From Streptomyces indicus (lineage in GTDB: Bacteria > Actinomycetota > Actinomycetes > Streptomycetales > Streptomycetaceae), in assembly GCF_900100315.1 (NCBI RefSeq), contig NZ_FNFF01000003.1, forward strand, positions 499,086-563,085: 64,000 bases of DNA. Reading direction: 5' to 3'. The notes below the pieces were generated by a model. It was given only the letters and a program-made list of their open reading frames with translations, did not search any database and was not told where the DNA came from. Shown here piece after piece: positions 35,090 to 46,398 of the stretch. Position 1 is the stretch's first letter. Each line of letters opens with the position of its first letter. The position numbers and the translations under genes were made by a program.

Positions 35090-35204
35090 CCGTACGCCTC
35101 CCACGAGCCCGGACCGCCGACGGCGGCACGCAAACAGAAACCGGGGTACGGCTCTCGCGTGCGAGATCCGTACCCCGGCAACCGTATCGCCTGGAGTCCG
35201 CGGA

Positions 35205-36866
<1,662 letters not shown>

Positions 36867-37326
36867 GGCCAAGAGGGGGCTCCCGTGGTCGCGAGGTGGG
36901 GTGCGTACCGGCTTCCCAGGTTCTCTCCGTCAGATGCCGGAGGGGGTGCCGTCGCTGCGGTTCGGGGGCCCTGACTGCTCGCAGCCGACCACCGGTCCAC
37001 GGGCTACCAGGGTATCAGCGACACGGGGAGCCTGCTTCCGGCCACCCCGCACGCGGCACCGCACCACCCCCGGAGGGCCACATTCCGTGGCCGCGGGTTG
37101 ACGCGACGTATACGACATTGCGGACGTCACCCATTCGGCCGTAGCGCTTTGCGACCTCCCCGGGCCCGATCACTAGGGTGCGCGTATCCTGCTCGGAATA
37201 CGCTGCGAGCCGGCCGGCACAAGGCACCATCCCGCCGCTCCCGGACCCAAGAGCTCGTCAACGACCCTTGACTGCAACGCAAGCGCCCCGAGAGGGCGGA
37301 AGTGGCCGTTCGACTGGAGAAAGCAC
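36867..37326. other. Divergent intergenic region, pyrG / GH15
   Basis: The 460 bp hold no gene I can support. On the plus strand TTGCGA and TAGGGT (near 37150-37180) with a 19-base gap could serve the GH15 gene; the evidence is weak. I see no attenuator-like hairpin with a T-run before pyrG. Confidence 0.4.
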
Positions 37327-39129
37327 GTGGCCGGGCGCATCGAGGACTACGCACTTATCGGAGACATGCAGACCGCTGCCCTGGTCTGCAGGGACGGCTC
37401 GCTGGACTGGCTGTGTCTCCCCCGTTTCGACTCGCACGCGGTGTTCGCGGGTTTGCTGGGAACCGAGGACCACGGTTTCTGGCGGCTCGGGCCCGCGTAC
37501 GGGACGGACGACAAGCCACCGGCGGCCGACCGCCGTACCTACCGCGGTGATTCGCTGATCCTGGAGTCCGAGTGGGACACCCCGCGCGGCACCGTCAGGG
37601 TCACCGACTTCATGCCGCCGCGCGACGGCGCACCCCAGGTGATCCGGATCGTGGAGGGCGTGAGCGGCCGGGTGCCGATGCGCTCGGCGCTCAGGATGCG
37701 CTTCTCGTACGGGCGGATCACGCCGTGGGTGCACAAGGTGGACGGGCGCACCGTGGCGGTGGCGGGCCCCGACTCCGTGTGGCTGGACACCCCGGCCGAG
37801 ACGTACGGCAAGAACCTGACGACGTACTCGGACTTCACGGTCGGTCCCGGTGACCGGATCGCGTTCACGATCAGCTGGCAGCCCTCGCACAAGGAGCCGC
37901 CGTCGCTGCCGGAGCCGGAGGCCTCCCTGGAGGCGACCAGCGAGTTCTGGCGCGAGTGGGTGGAGCACTGCACGTATCACGGGCCCTACCGCGAGGCCGT
38001 GATCCGCTCGCTGATCACGCTCAAGGCGCTGACGTACGCGCCGACCGGCGGGATCGTGGCCGCGCCCACCACCTCGCTGCCCGAGGACATCGGCGGCGGC
38101 CGCAACTGGGACTACCGCTTCACCTGGCTGCGCGACGCCGCCATCACGCTGTCGTCGCTGCTGCGCACCGGCTACCGCGAGGAGGCCCGCGCCTGGCGCG
38201 AGTGGCTGCTCCGCGCGGTCGCGGGCGACCCGGAGAACCTCCAGATCATGTACGGGATCGCCGGTGAACGCGAGCTCGGCGAGAGCGAGTTGGACTGGCT
38301 GCCGGGGTACGAGAACTCGCAGCCGGTGCGGGTCGGCAACGGCGCCGCGCACCAGTTGCAGCTCGACGTCTACGGCGAGGTCACCGAGGCGCTGCACCTC
38401 GCGCACATGACGGGCCTCGCGCGCAACGACTACGCCTCGCTGCTCCAGCTGAAGCTGATCCGCTACCTGGAGACGCACTGGGACCAGCCCGACGAGGGCA
38501 TCTGGGAAGTGCGCGGCCCGCGGCGGCATTTCGTGCACTCCAAGGTCATGGCGTGGGTGGCCGTGGACCGCACCATCAAGCTGATCGAGTCCGGTGACGC
38601 GGACGGTCCGCTGGAGCGGTGGCGCGAGCTGCGCGACGACATCCACCGGGACGTGTGCGAGAAGGGCTACGACCCGGAGCGGAACACCTTCACGCAGTCG
38701 TACGGCTCCAAGGAGCTGGACGCCTCCCTGCTCCTCATCCCGCAGGTGGGCTTCCTGCCGCCGGACGACAAGCGGGTCGTGGGCACCATCGAGGCGATCC
38801 AGCGGGAGCTGTCCACGGAGGACGGCTTCGTGCTGCGCTACCCGACCTCCGGTGACGACGCGGGCGTGGACGGGCTGGAGGGCGACGAAGGGGCCTTCCT
38901 CGCCTGCTCGTTCTGGCTCGCGGACGACCTCGCGATGATCGGCCGGGTCGACGAGGCACGCGAACTCTTCGAGAAGCTGCTCTCGCTCCGCAACGACCTC
39001 GGACTGCTCGCGGAGGAGTGGGACCCGCGGTTGCAGCGCCAAGTCGGCAACTTCCCGCAGGCGTTCAGCCACGTGCCGCTGATCGACACGGCGCTGCGGC
39101 TGACGGCTTCGGGGGCCTACGGGGGTTAG
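37327..39129 (+). CDS. Glycoside hydrolase family 15 protein (trehalase/glucoamylase-like)
   Basis: A 600-residue GH15 enzyme. An N-terminal beta-domain (IEDYALIGDMQTAALVCRDGSLDWLCLPRFDS) leads to the alpha/alpha barrel with SLPEDIGGGRNWDYRFTWLRDAA. The likely catalytic acid is E394 in GIWEVRG and the base is in LLAEEWDP (E563/E564). Mycobacterial members of this type are trehalases, so trehalose hydrolysis is a good guess; other alpha-glucosides are possible. No signal peptide, so it acts in the cytoplasm. GTG at 37327 follows GGAGAAAG. It is not linked to other sugar genes. Confidence 0.92.
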   Translation: MAGRIEDYALIGDMQTAALVCRDGSLDWLCLPRFDSHAVFAGLLGTEDHGFWRLGPAYGTDDKPPAADRRTYRGDSLILESEWDTPRGTVRVTDFMPPRDGAPQVIRIVEGVSGRVPMRSALRMRFSYGRITPWVHKVDGRTVAVAGPDSVWLDTPAETYGKNLTTYSDFTVGPGDRIAFTISWQPSHKEPPSLPEPEASLEATSEFWREWVEHCTYHGPYREAVIRSLITLKALTYAPTGGIVAAPTTSLPEDIGGGRNWDYRFTWLRDAAITLSSLLRTGYREEARAWREWLLRAVAGDPENLQIMYGIAGERELGESELDWLPGYENSQPVRVGNGAAHQLQLDVYGEVTEALHLAHMTGLARNDYASLLQLKLIRYLETHWDQPDEGIWEVRGPRRHFVHSKVMAWVAVDRTIKLIESGDADGPLERWRELRDDIHRDVCEKGYDPERNTFTQSYGSKELDASLLLIPQVGFLPPDDKRVVGTIEAIQRELSTEDGFVLRYPTSGDDAGVDGLEGDEGAFLACSFWLADDLAMIGRVDEARELFEKLLSLRNDLGLLAEEWDPRLQRQVGNFPQAFSHVPLIDTALRLTASGAYGG

Positions 39130-39232
39130 TTCCCCCTCTTCCTCAAGTGCCGGGAACCTTTCGGGCGATGCGTCACTCCTGGCCTGCCGACGCGGAATCG
39201 ACAGCGGTCCGCGCGGGCGAGAGGGACGCATC

Positions 39233-40147
39233 GTGGTTTCTACGACGGGATCGACCCCGGAGCACGGCACGGCGGTGTCCGGGCGGACCATGCCGTACGA
39301 CAAAGGAGCCGCGCACCGGTGGGTGCGGGTGCGCGGTGTTCGGCTGCACCTCGCGGAGTACGGCTCCGGTGCACCGCTCCTGCTGCTGCACGGCTTTCCG
39401 CAGCACTGGTACGGCTGGCGCAAGGTGGCCGCGCTGCTTGCCGCCGAGCACCGGCTGATCGTGCCGGATCTGCGGGGCTTCGGCTGGTCGGAGCGGACGC
39501 GGCGCGGCTATGACACGCAAACGCTGGCCGAGGACATGCTCGCGCTGCTCGACGCCCTCGGTCTGGAGCGGGTGGGGCTCGTGGGGCACAGCTGGGGAGC
39601 GCAGGTCGGGTTCCGGCTGTGCCTGCGTGCTCCCGAGCGGTTCACCGGCTATCTGGCGCTGAACATGACCCACCCCTGGCCGCGGCACCGGGCCGTCGTG
39701 CCCAATCTGTGGCGGATGTGGTTCACCGCGTTCGTCGAGTACCCGGTGCTCGGGCGCCTGGTGCTGCGGCACTGGCCCGGCTTCACCCGCTTCCTGCTGC
39801 GGCACCAGGTAGGCGATCCGGCTCTCTGGCAGGAGGCGGAGCTGCGGGAGTTCACGGCTGCGGCGCAGGAGAGCGCCCGGGCCGGGCAGGCGATGTTCTG
39901 GCAGTACGTGCTGCGGGATGTGCCCCGGATGGTGCGGGGTTCCTGGCGGCGGCACCGGCTGACCGTGCCCACGGTGTTGCTCGGGGGCGCGAAGGATCCG
40001 GTGATCGCGCCGTCCATGCTGGCGGGCGGGGAGACCAGGTCGGACGATCTGACGGTGCGGCTTGTGTCCGGGGCCGGGCATCATCTGCCGCAGGAGCGGC
40101 CCGAGGAGGTCGCGGAGGCTGCGAGGAAGCTGTTCTCCCTCGGTTAG
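39233..40147 (+). CDS. Alpha/beta hydrolase
   Basis: A 304-residue alpha/beta hydrolase close in sequence to epoxide hydrolases (LLLLHGFPQHWYGWRKVA, VPDLRGFGWSE), but the nucleophile elbow is GHSWGA with Ser, so it is more likely an esterase or perhydrolase-like enzyme. The acid is probably in GGAKDPVI and the base in GAGHHLPQERPEEV. No signal peptide. GTG at 39233 follows GAGAGGGA. It overlaps the convergent SRPBCC gene by 4 bp at the stops. Substrate unknown. Confidence 0.85.
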   Translation: MVSTTGSTPEHGTAVSGRTMPYDKGAAHRWVRVRGVRLHLAEYGSGAPLLLLHGFPQHWYGWRKVAALLAAEHRLIVPDLRGFGWSERTRRGYDTQTLAEDMLALLDALGLERVGLVGHSWGAQVGFRLCLRAPERFTGYLALNMTHPWPRHRAVVPNLWRMWFTAFVEYPVLGRLVLRHWPGFTRFLLRHQVGDPALWQEAELREFTAAAQESARAGQAMFWQYVLRDVPRMVRGSWRRHRLTVPTVLLGGAKDPVIAPSMLAGGETRSDDLTVRLVSGAGHHLPQERPEEVAEAARKLFSLG

Positions 40148-40608
40148 TCGGCAGGGGGCCTCAGGCGTGCCCGCTGCTCCACGGCGCGTACGAAAGCCCG
40201 TGCACGCCGCCGGCCGAGCAGCGTTGTGTACGCCCGCTGGACCGGGCGCAGGGCGAACGGACGCGTGGTGCCGAGCATGGCGAAACGGGTGCCGTCCCCC
40301 TCACGTACGGCTGCCATGCCGCCGACGACCAGGCCGGACTGCATCAGGCACCAACCGGGAGCGAGCCGCACCTCGAAGGTGTCGCGGGTGCCGAGGGGGC
40401 CCACCGCGAGGGCCGTCTTGCGGTCGCTGTCCCCCGGCGGCACCCTGAACTCCCGCAACAGCGGGATGAGATACGGGAGTTCGCCCGAAAGGTCCGAGGC
40501 GACCGCCCACACCTGCTCGTACGGCAGGGCGATCCGCTCCTCGGCGTACAGGGCGGCACCGAGGCCCGCGGCCATGACGCGCAGCCGCGCCACGGGATCC
40601 GTGCTCAT
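40144..40608 (-). CDS. SRPBCC/polyketide-cyclase-like small protein
   Basis: A 154-residue protein with the look of an SRPBCC fold: an opening helix and strand (YAEERIALPYEQVWAVASDLSG), a central strand-rich part (DTFEVRLAPGWCLMQSGLVVGGMAAV) and a long C-terminal helix (RAYTTLLGRRRARAFVRAVEQRARL). SRPBCC proteins bind hydrophobic ligands. It begins 34 bp after the ECF sigma gene and was probably selected as its partner or sensor. ATG at 40608 follows AGGAAGG. Fold assignment is tentative. Confidence 0.55.
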   Translation of the reverse strand: MSTDPVARLRVMAAGLGAALYAEERIALPYEQVWAVASDLSGELPYLIPLLREFRVPPGDSDRKTALAVGPLGTRDTFEVRLAPGWCLMQSGLVVGGMAAVREGDGTRFAMLGTTRPFALRPVQRAYTTLLGRRRARAFVRAVEQRARLRPPAD

Positions 40609-40642
40609 GCCGGCCTGCCTTCCTGGATGCGTTCGGCGCCAT

Positions 40643-41239
40643 TCACTGCGACCACGTCCTGCGGAACAGGGAACGGGCCCGGTGCAGACGGGACTTGACG
40701 GTGCCGGGTGCGACGCCCAGGAGCCGGGCCGCACTGCGCTCGTCGAGGCCCTCCAGCTCCCGCAGCACCAGGACCGCGCGGTACTGCACCGGGAGGCGGG
40801 ACAGGACGTCGCGGACCTCGGCCGAGAGGTCGGTGGCGCCGTCGGGTGGCAGGCCGCCGAGCCGGGCCAGTTCGTCGGGGTCGGCGGGCCGTTCGACCGC
40901 GGTTCCGCGGGCGACCCGTACCGCCTCGCGCACCGTGACCATGCGGACCCAGGCGTAGAAGGCCTGCGGGTCGCGCAGTCCCCGCAGGCCCTTGAAGACG
41001 GCGGTCAGTGCCTCCTGTACGGCGTCCGCGGTGTCGGCCGGGGCGATCGGCCGGCACAACCGGGTCACGTACGGTGTCACGCGGGTCAGCAGATCATCCA
41101 TGGCGAGGGCGTCGCCCTGCCGTGCCGCGCGGACCAGAGGGACGGCCGCAGCCCACGGGGTGGGCTCTGCGTCCCGCGCGGTGGAACGCTTGTCCCTCGG
41201 GGTGGACTGCGGATCCGCCGCGTCGCGTGCGTCAGCCAC
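40643..41239 (-). CDS. ECF-type RNA polymerase sigma factor
   Basis: A 198-residue extracytoplasmic-function sigma factor. Region 2 spans about 48-115 (TDAVQEALTAVFKGLRGLRDPQAFYAWVRMV) and region 4 about 135-195 (LSRLPVQYRAVLVLRELEGLDERSAARLLGVAPGTVKSRLHRARSLF). No zinc-binding anti-sigma gene follows; instead the next gene is an SRPBCC-like protein, so control may be by an unusual partner. GTG at 41239 has a GGGGG stretch upstream. Target genes unknown. Confidence 0.92.
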   Translation of the reverse strand: MADARDAADPQSTPRDKRSTARDAEPTPWAAAVPLVRAARQGDALAMDDLLTRVTPYVTRLCRPIAPADTADAVQEALTAVFKGLRGLRDPQAFYAWVRMVTVREAVRVARGTAVERPADPDELARLGGLPPDGATDLSAEVRDVLSRLPVQYRAVLVLRELEGLDERSAARLLGVAPGTVKSRLHRARSLFRRTWSQ

Positions 41240-41314
41240 CCGGACCCCCGTTTCCCGTCCGGCATACGGTAGTTGGCCGGAGGTCCGGGCGGCAATCGCA
41301 CACGGAGCCGGAGC

Positions 41315-42934
41315 TCACACCTTCCCGATCACCTCCCTGGCCGCGCGCTCCCCCTCCGTGGCGCCGCCTTCCATGAAGCCCTGGAAGTCGTAGCTGCAGT
41401 GCTCTCCGCCGATGTGGATGTTGCCCTGCGGGGTGCCCTCGTAGCCGGCGTAGCGGTGCAGATAGCCCACCGGCCAGTAGGAGTAGGCGCCTTGGGCCAA
41501 CGGGTTGCGGTGCCAGGCCGAGAGCTGTGCCTTGCCGGTCCACTTGGCCGATGTGCCGGGGAAGAAGGCGTCGATGCCGGCGAGGCGCTTTGTCGCCAAG
41601 TCCCTGACGTAGCGGTCGGATTCGGTGGCGAACGGGGTGGCCGGGGTGAGCGCCTTGGCGAGGCTGCCGCTGCCGTACTGGATGAGGATGCCGCCCGTGC
41701 CCGGCTGGATCTTGGTGGTGTCCCAGGTCTGCTGGACGTCGGTGTCGGTGAAGCAGTCGCCCGCCGAGACGCCCGGCCACGGTCCGGTGCCGCGCCAGGG
41801 GCGGCTGGTGAACTGCATGTTGAGCTTGGTGCAGTGGCCCATGCGGGCGTCCCGCAGCAGGTTCGTCATGCGGGGGTCGAAGCCGGCCTTGGTGAGGTCG
41901 AGCTGCTTGAGGATCGGCAGCGGGACGCACAGGATCGTGTGGTCGGCGGTGACCGTGCGGGTGGCGCCCGCCTCGGTGAAGGTGAGGGTCTGGGTGCCGT
42001 CCGCGTTGGCCCGTACGGCGTTCAGGGACCAGCCGTGGCGCAGGGTGCCGTCGGGCAGGAAGTCCGCGATGGCGCGCGGGAGTTGGTCGTTGCCGCCGGT
42101 GATGTGGTAGCGCTCGTTGGACAAACCCCAGATGTTGAAGTTGCCGGGGTTGGGCTGGTAGCCCATCAGCAGGACGAGGGCCAGCGAGGACTGGTCTCTC
42201 GTGTCCGCTCCGTACTCGACGTTGTAGGCCACGTCGAAGAAGCGCCCGAGCGGTGAGCTGTGGCCGCCCGGGACGCGGGATTCGATCCAGTCGTGGATCG
42301 ACATGTTGTCCAGTGCGGTGCCGGTCGGGGTGGTCTGGTTCCAGAAGACCTCGCCCGCGTCCATGAGGTCGCGGTGCAGGGCCTGGTAGACGGCGTTGAA
42401 GTCGCGTTCGGCCTCCTCGCGCGGATAGTAGCGGCCCTGGAACCACAGGACTTCCTCGGCGCCGTTGGGGCCGCCGCCGAGGAAGTCCTCGGTGGGCAGG
42501 TCGAACCTGCGGCACAGTTCGAGGATCTTCTTGTGGCTGGTGTCGATCAGCTCGCCGCCGATCTCGGAGTGCTGGCCGTACGCCCAGTGGTCGCGCTGGG
42601 TCCACATCCGGCCGCCGACCCGCTCCTGGTTCGCCTCGTAGAGGGTGCAGGGCAGGCCGGCGTCGTGCAGGGTGAGCGCCGCGGTGAGCCCGGCGATGCC
42701 CGCGCCGACCACGGCGATGCGGGGTGCGCCGGCGTTCGCGGAGACAGGGGCGGCCGCCGCTGCGGAGGTCGCCTGGGTGGCGACCGCCGTGCCGAGCCCG
42801 AGCGCCGCCGCCCGCTTCAGCAGCGTGCGGCGCGAGGAGCCGCGGACCTCGGCCGGTTCGAGGCCGAGCCGGTCGGCGGCCGCGCGCTCGGCGGCCATGC
42901 CGTGCAGGACGTGCATCAGGTGCGTACGAGCCAT
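41315..42934 (-). CDS. Flavin monoamine oxidase, Tat-exported
   Basis: A 539-residue FAD-dependent amine oxidase. R35-R36 in SSRRTLLKRAAALGLG form a twin-arginine signal with a late start, followed by an Ala-rich segment. The FAD dinucleotide motif IAVVGAGIAGLTAAL and GGRMWTQ are typical, and GGEHCSYDFQGFMEGGATEGERAA ends the flavin site. It oxidises primary amines, perhaps putrescine, tyramine or another amine, to aldehydes with release of H2O2 and ammonia. ATG at 42934 follows GAGGAG. It lies 19 bp after an APC permease gene, so uptake and oxidation of one substrate are likely linked. Confidence 0.9.
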   Translation of the reverse strand: MARTHLMHVLHGMAAERAAADRLGLEPAEVRGSSRRTLLKRAAALGLGTAVATQATSAAAAAPVSANAGAPRIAVVGAGIAGLTAALTLHDAGLPCTLYEANQERVGGRMWTQRDHWAYGQHSEIGGELIDTSHKKILELCRRFDLPTEDFLGGGPNGAEEVLWFQGRYYPREEAERDFNAVYQALHRDLMDAGEVFWNQTTPTGTALDNMSIHDWIESRVPGGHSSPLGRFFDVAYNVEYGADTRDQSSLALVLLMGYQPNPGNFNIWGLSNERYHITGGNDQLPRAIADFLPDGTLRHGWSLNAVRANADGTQTLTFTEAGATRTVTADHTILCVPLPILKQLDLTKAGFDPRMTNLLRDARMGHCTKLNMQFTSRPWRGTGPWPGVSAGDCFTDTDVQQTWDTTKIQPGTGGILIQYGSGSLAKALTPATPFATESDRYVRDLATKRLAGIDAFFPGTSAKWTGKAQLSAWHRNPLAQGAYSYWPVGYLHRYAGYEGTPQGNIHIGGEHCSYDFQGFMEGGATEGERAAREVIGKV

Positions 42935-42953
42935 GGGGATGCTCCTCGGATCG

Positions 42954-44486
42954 TCAGACGCCGGCAGGGGTGGCGGGGGTGCTGTCCTCGCGTTCGGCCG
43001 AGTCCTCCAGGACGATCCGGCCGATGATCTCGTACCGTTCGGGGCGCTTGGCCTTGAGATAGAGGCCCAGGCCGAGGCCGCCGAAGAAGACGGCGCCGAC
43101 CAGCCACGGGATGGCCTTGAAGAAGACCGAGTCGGCGGCGAGGCCGGCCGCGGTCTCCATGTTGATCACGAGCAGCACGACCACGGCGATCATGCCGATC
43201 CCGCCGAGCAGCGGGGCCACGAGCGTCTTGAACCAGTGCCGGTCCTCGGGGTGGTTCCTGCGGAAGTAGCCGATGACGGCGAAGGAGCAGAGCGTCTGCA
43301 CGATGAGGATCGCCATCGTGCCGAGGATGGCGAGCAGCGTGTACAGGTGGATGTACGGGTCCTGGTCGGTGAGCCAGAAGGCGCCGACGAGAACGACCGC
43401 GATGGCGCTCTGGACGTACGAGGCGATGTACGGCGAGCCGTGCTTGGCGTGCGTACGGCCGAGGGCGGGGTGCAGGAAGCCCTCGCGGCCGATGGCGTAC
43501 AGATAGCGCGAGGCGCACTGGTGGAAGGCCATGCCGCAGGCGAACGAGCCTGTGATCAGGAGCCACTGGAAGGTGTCCACGGCCCAGGCGCCGATGAAGG
43601 ACTGCGCCGGGGCGAAGAAGAGGTCGAGCGGGGTCGCGGAGGAGGAGATCTTCACCGAGCCGGACAGGCCGTTGCCGGCGATCGTCATCCACGAGACGTA
43701 GATGTAGAAGAGGCCGACGCCGATCACCGAGATGAGGGTGGCGCGCGGGATGACCTTCTTCGGGTTCCTGGACTCCTCGCCGTACATGGCGGTCGATTCG
43801 AAGCCGACCCAGGACCAGAAGGCGAAGAAGAGGCCGAGTCCGGCCGATGCTCCGGTGAAGGCGTTCGCCGGGTTGATGGGCTCGACCGGGATGCCGTCGG
43901 GGCCGCCGCCGTTGAGGAGGACGGCCGTGGCCACCGCGAAGAGGACCGCGATCTCGGCGAGCAGCATCACGCCGAGCGCCTTGGCGGTGAGGTTGATGTC
44001 GAAGTACGCGAGGATGCCGGTGACGGCGAGCATCAGGGCCGCGTACAGGATCCAGGGTCCGTCCCAGCCGAGCTGGTCGGCGACGGTGGTCTTGGTGAAG
44101 TACGCGAAGACGCCGACGATCGAGGCCTCGAAGACCACGTACGCGAGGACCGCGAGCATGCCGGAGGCCATGCCCGCGATGCGGCCGAGGCCGTGCGAGA
44201 TGTAGCCGTAGAAGGCGCCGGCGGCGGTGATACGGCGGGCCATGGCCACGTAGCCGACCGAGAACACCGTCAGGACGAGCGTGGCGAACAGGTAGCCGGC
44301 GGGAGCGCCGGTGCCGTTGCCGAAGCCGACGGCGATGGGCAGGTTGCCGGTCATCGCGGTGATCGGCGCGGCGGTGGCCACGGCCATGAAGACGACGCCG
44401 ACCAGGCCGACGGAGTTCGCCTTGAGGCGGTGGACCTCGCGCTGCGGCGCGCCGCTGCCCGGGGAACGCGGGGAGGTTTCTGTCAT
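42954..44486 (-). CDS. APC-family amino acid/polyamine permease
   Basis: A 510-residue permease of the APC superfamily with about 12 membrane segments. The start VGVVFMAVATAAPITAMTGNLPIA matches the unwound first helix, and FAFWSWVGFESTAMYGEESRNPKKVIPRATL is the family signature near helix 6. It should import an amino acid or amine by proton symport. ATG at 44486 has no obvious ribosome binding site. First gene of a two-gene unit with the amine oxidase, divergent from a PucR-type regulator that probably controls both. Confidence 0.92.
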   Translation of the reverse strand: MTETSPRSPGSGAPQREVHRLKANSVGLVGVVFMAVATAAPITAMTGNLPIAVGFGNGTGAPAGYLFATLVLTVFSVGYVAMARRITAAGAFYGYISHGLGRIAGMASGMLAVLAYVVFEASIVGVFAYFTKTTVADQLGWDGPWILYAALMLAVTGILAYFDINLTAKALGVMLLAEIAVLFAVATAVLLNGGGPDGIPVEPINPANAFTGASAGLGLFFAFWSWVGFESTAMYGEESRNPKKVIPRATLISVIGVGLFYIYVSWMTIAGNGLSGSVKISSSATPLDLFFAPAQSFIGAWAVDTFQWLLITGSFACGMAFHQCASRYLYAIGREGFLHPALGRTHAKHGSPYIASYVQSAIAVVLVGAFWLTDQDPYIHLYTLLAILGTMAILIVQTLCSFAVIGYFRRNHPEDRHWFKTLVAPLLGGIGMIAVVVLLVINMETAAGLAADSVFFKAIPWLVGAVFFGGLGLGLYLKAKRPERYEIIGRIVLEDSAEREDSTPATPAGV

Positions 44487-44556
44487 GACCGCGCAGCTTG
44501 GCCCGGGGTGACGCAGGCCACAACAGACATCAAGTCGTGCAATCGCCTTGTGGGGA

Positions 44557-44569
44557 CGACGAGTTGTCG
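44557..44569. promoter_or_regulatory. Near-palindrome between permease and PucR regulator
   Basis: CGACGAGTTGTCG pairs end to end with one G-T wobble around a central G. It lies in the 160-bp divergent spacer and could be the PucR-type operator. Sequence support is modest. Confidence 0.22.
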
Positions 44570-44646
44570 CCCTGCGGGGCCGGTCGCGTACCGCTGTGAC
44601 CGGCCGGTGATGTTCCGGAAACGCGGCCGCAGGTAGCGTCCGGAGG

Positions 44647-46308
44647 ATGAACATGCACGGGCCCGCCGACGGGGGCGGGATCACGGTCAAGGGCGCGCTC
44701 GAACTGCCGAGTCTGCGCAGCGGCCTGCCCGAGGTCCTCGTCGGCGCGGAGCGCCTTCAGCGCACGGTCCGCTGGGTGCACGCGGGCGAGGTGCCCAATA
44801 TCGCCTCGCTGCTCAAGGGCGGCGAGCTGCTCCTGACCACCGGGCTCGGGCTCGGCACGCGCCCGGCCGAGCAACGGGCCTTCGTGCGCAAGCTGGCCGA
44901 GCGCCAGATCGCGGCCCTCGTCGTCGAACTCGGCCCGCGCTTCGCCCGGTTGCCGGCCGCGATCGTGGACACCGCGCGCGCGGCCGGGCTCCCCCTCGTG
45001 CAGCTGCACCGCGAGGTGCCGTTCGTGACGGTCACCGAAGAGGTGCACACCGAGATCGTGAACGGGCACTACACGCTGCTCCAGCAGGCCGAGGAGGTGC
45101 ACCGGCGCTGTACGCGGGCGCTGCTCGGCGGAGGCGGGGTGCCGCAGGTGCTCTCGATCCTCGCGGAGTTCACGGACAACCCGGTGTTCCTGGAGACCGC
45201 CGACGGCCAGCTCCTGTACGCGGCGGGCCCGTCGGCTGCCGGGGTGGATCCGCTCCAGGTCTGGGAGGGGCTGCGGGGGCGGTCGCGGGAGGCCGGGCCG
45301 CCGGCCAACGCGGTGCTCGTGGACGTGCCGGGCAGTGGCGGCGGCGCACCGGGGAGCGCCGCCCCGGGGTCCGTACGGGCCCGGATCGCGCTGCTCGCGG
45401 TGAGCTCGCCGCTGCTTCCGGTGCACCGGATCGCGGCGGAGCGCGCGGCGGGGATCCTGGCCGTCGTGCTGATGCAGGCCCGGCAGGAGGAGGAGCTGGC
45501 GGCCCGCGGGCGCGGCGACTTCCTGACCGACCTCGCCGAGGGGCGGATCGCCGCGCCGGACGCCCCCGCCCAGGCCCGCGTGCTCGGCTTCAAGCCCGGC
45601 GACGGGCCGCTGCTGCCGGTGGTGATGCGGCTGCCGGACGACACGGTGGCGTTCGCGCCGGGCGGCGGCTGGGCGGTGCTCGCGCGCGCCGTCTCGGAGG
45701 AGCTCGCGGCCGTGGGGGTGCCGGTGCTCGTCGGGGTGCGTCCGGTGGAGGGGCGGGTGCCGCTGCTCCTCGGGCTGCGCTCGGAGTCCGAGCGGACCGC
45801 GGTGGCCGACCGTGTGGCGGCCGCGCTGCGGGCCGGGGTGGAGCGTGCGGGGCTGCGCGCTGCGGGCCGTGCGCCGGTGGTCGTGGTGGGGGTCGCCGGT
45901 GGCTGGGTGGCGGCCTCGGCGGGTCTGCGGCACGCGGCCGAGACGGCGACGGCGGCCCAGGGCCTGTCGGACCGTCCCTGGTACGACGCGCGCCGCCTCG
46001 ACACCGAACTGCTGCTCTGGCGGCTGCGCGACCACCCGGACCTGGCGGCCTTCGTCGACCGCGCGATCGGGCCCCTGATCGAGCACGACGCCCGCTCCAA
46101 GCCGCCGCTCCTGCCGACCCTGTCCACGTATCTGACGCACGCGGGACGCAAGGCGGAGACGGCCCGCGAGCTGCACCTGAACCGGCAGACGCTCTACAAC
46201 CGCCTCGCGCGGATAGCGGAGTTGCTGGGCACGGACCTGGACGATCCGCAGACGGTGCTCGCTCTCAGTCTGGCGTTGCGGGCGCGGCGGTTGGTGGGGG
46301 GTTCTTAG
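44647..46308 (+). CDS. PucR-family transcriptional regulator
   Basis: A 553-residue regulator with the N-terminal PucR sensing domain (about 10-130, VRWVHAGEVPNIASLLKGGELLLTTGLGLG) and the C-terminal CdaR/PucR HTH (about 490-550, LLPTLSTYLTHAGRKAETARELHLNRQTLYNRLARIAELLG). Relatives respond to purines, amino acids or amines. Here it is divergent from an APC permease and amine oxidase, so amine-responsive control is the simplest inference. Start at ATG 44647; ATG two codons on is also possible. Confidence 0.92.
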   Translation: MNMHGPADGGGITVKGALELPSLRSGLPEVLVGAERLQRTVRWVHAGEVPNIASLLKGGELLLTTGLGLGTRPAEQRAFVRKLAERQIAALVVELGPRFARLPAAIVDTARAAGLPLVQLHREVPFVTVTEEVHTEIVNGHYTLLQQAEEVHRRCTRALLGGGGVPQVLSILAEFTDNPVFLETADGQLLYAAGPSAAGVDPLQVWEGLRGRSREAGPPANAVLVDVPGSGGGAPGSAAPGSVRARIALLAVSSPLLPVHRIAAERAAGILAVVLMQARQEEELAARGRGDFLTDLAEGRIAAPDAPAQARVLGFKPGDGPLLPVVMRLPDDTVAFAPGGGWAVLARAVSEELAAVGVPVLVGVRPVEGRVPLLLGLRSESERTAVADRVAAALRAGVERAGLRAAGRAPVVVVGVAGGWVAASAGLRHAAETATAAQGLSDRPWYDARRLDTELLLWRLRDHPDLAAFVDRAIGPLIEHDARSKPPLLPTLSTYLTHAGRKAETARELHLNRQTLYNRLARIAELLGTDLDDPQTVLALSLALRARRLVGGS

Positions 46309-46320
46309 CGCGTACGGAAT

Positions 46321-46363
46321 GGGTGGCCCGTGCGCGTACGGGGGCGGGTGGCCCGTGCGCGTA
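46321..46363. repeat. 25-bp direct repeat between convergent genes
   Basis: An 18-base sequence starting GGGTGGCCCG occurs at 46321 and again at 46346, in the 90-bp spacer between the PucR gene and the glycosyltransferase. Confidence 0.85.
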
Positions 46364-46398
46364 TCAGCTGTGCCGCCGGCTCAGCGTGGGGGGCGAGG

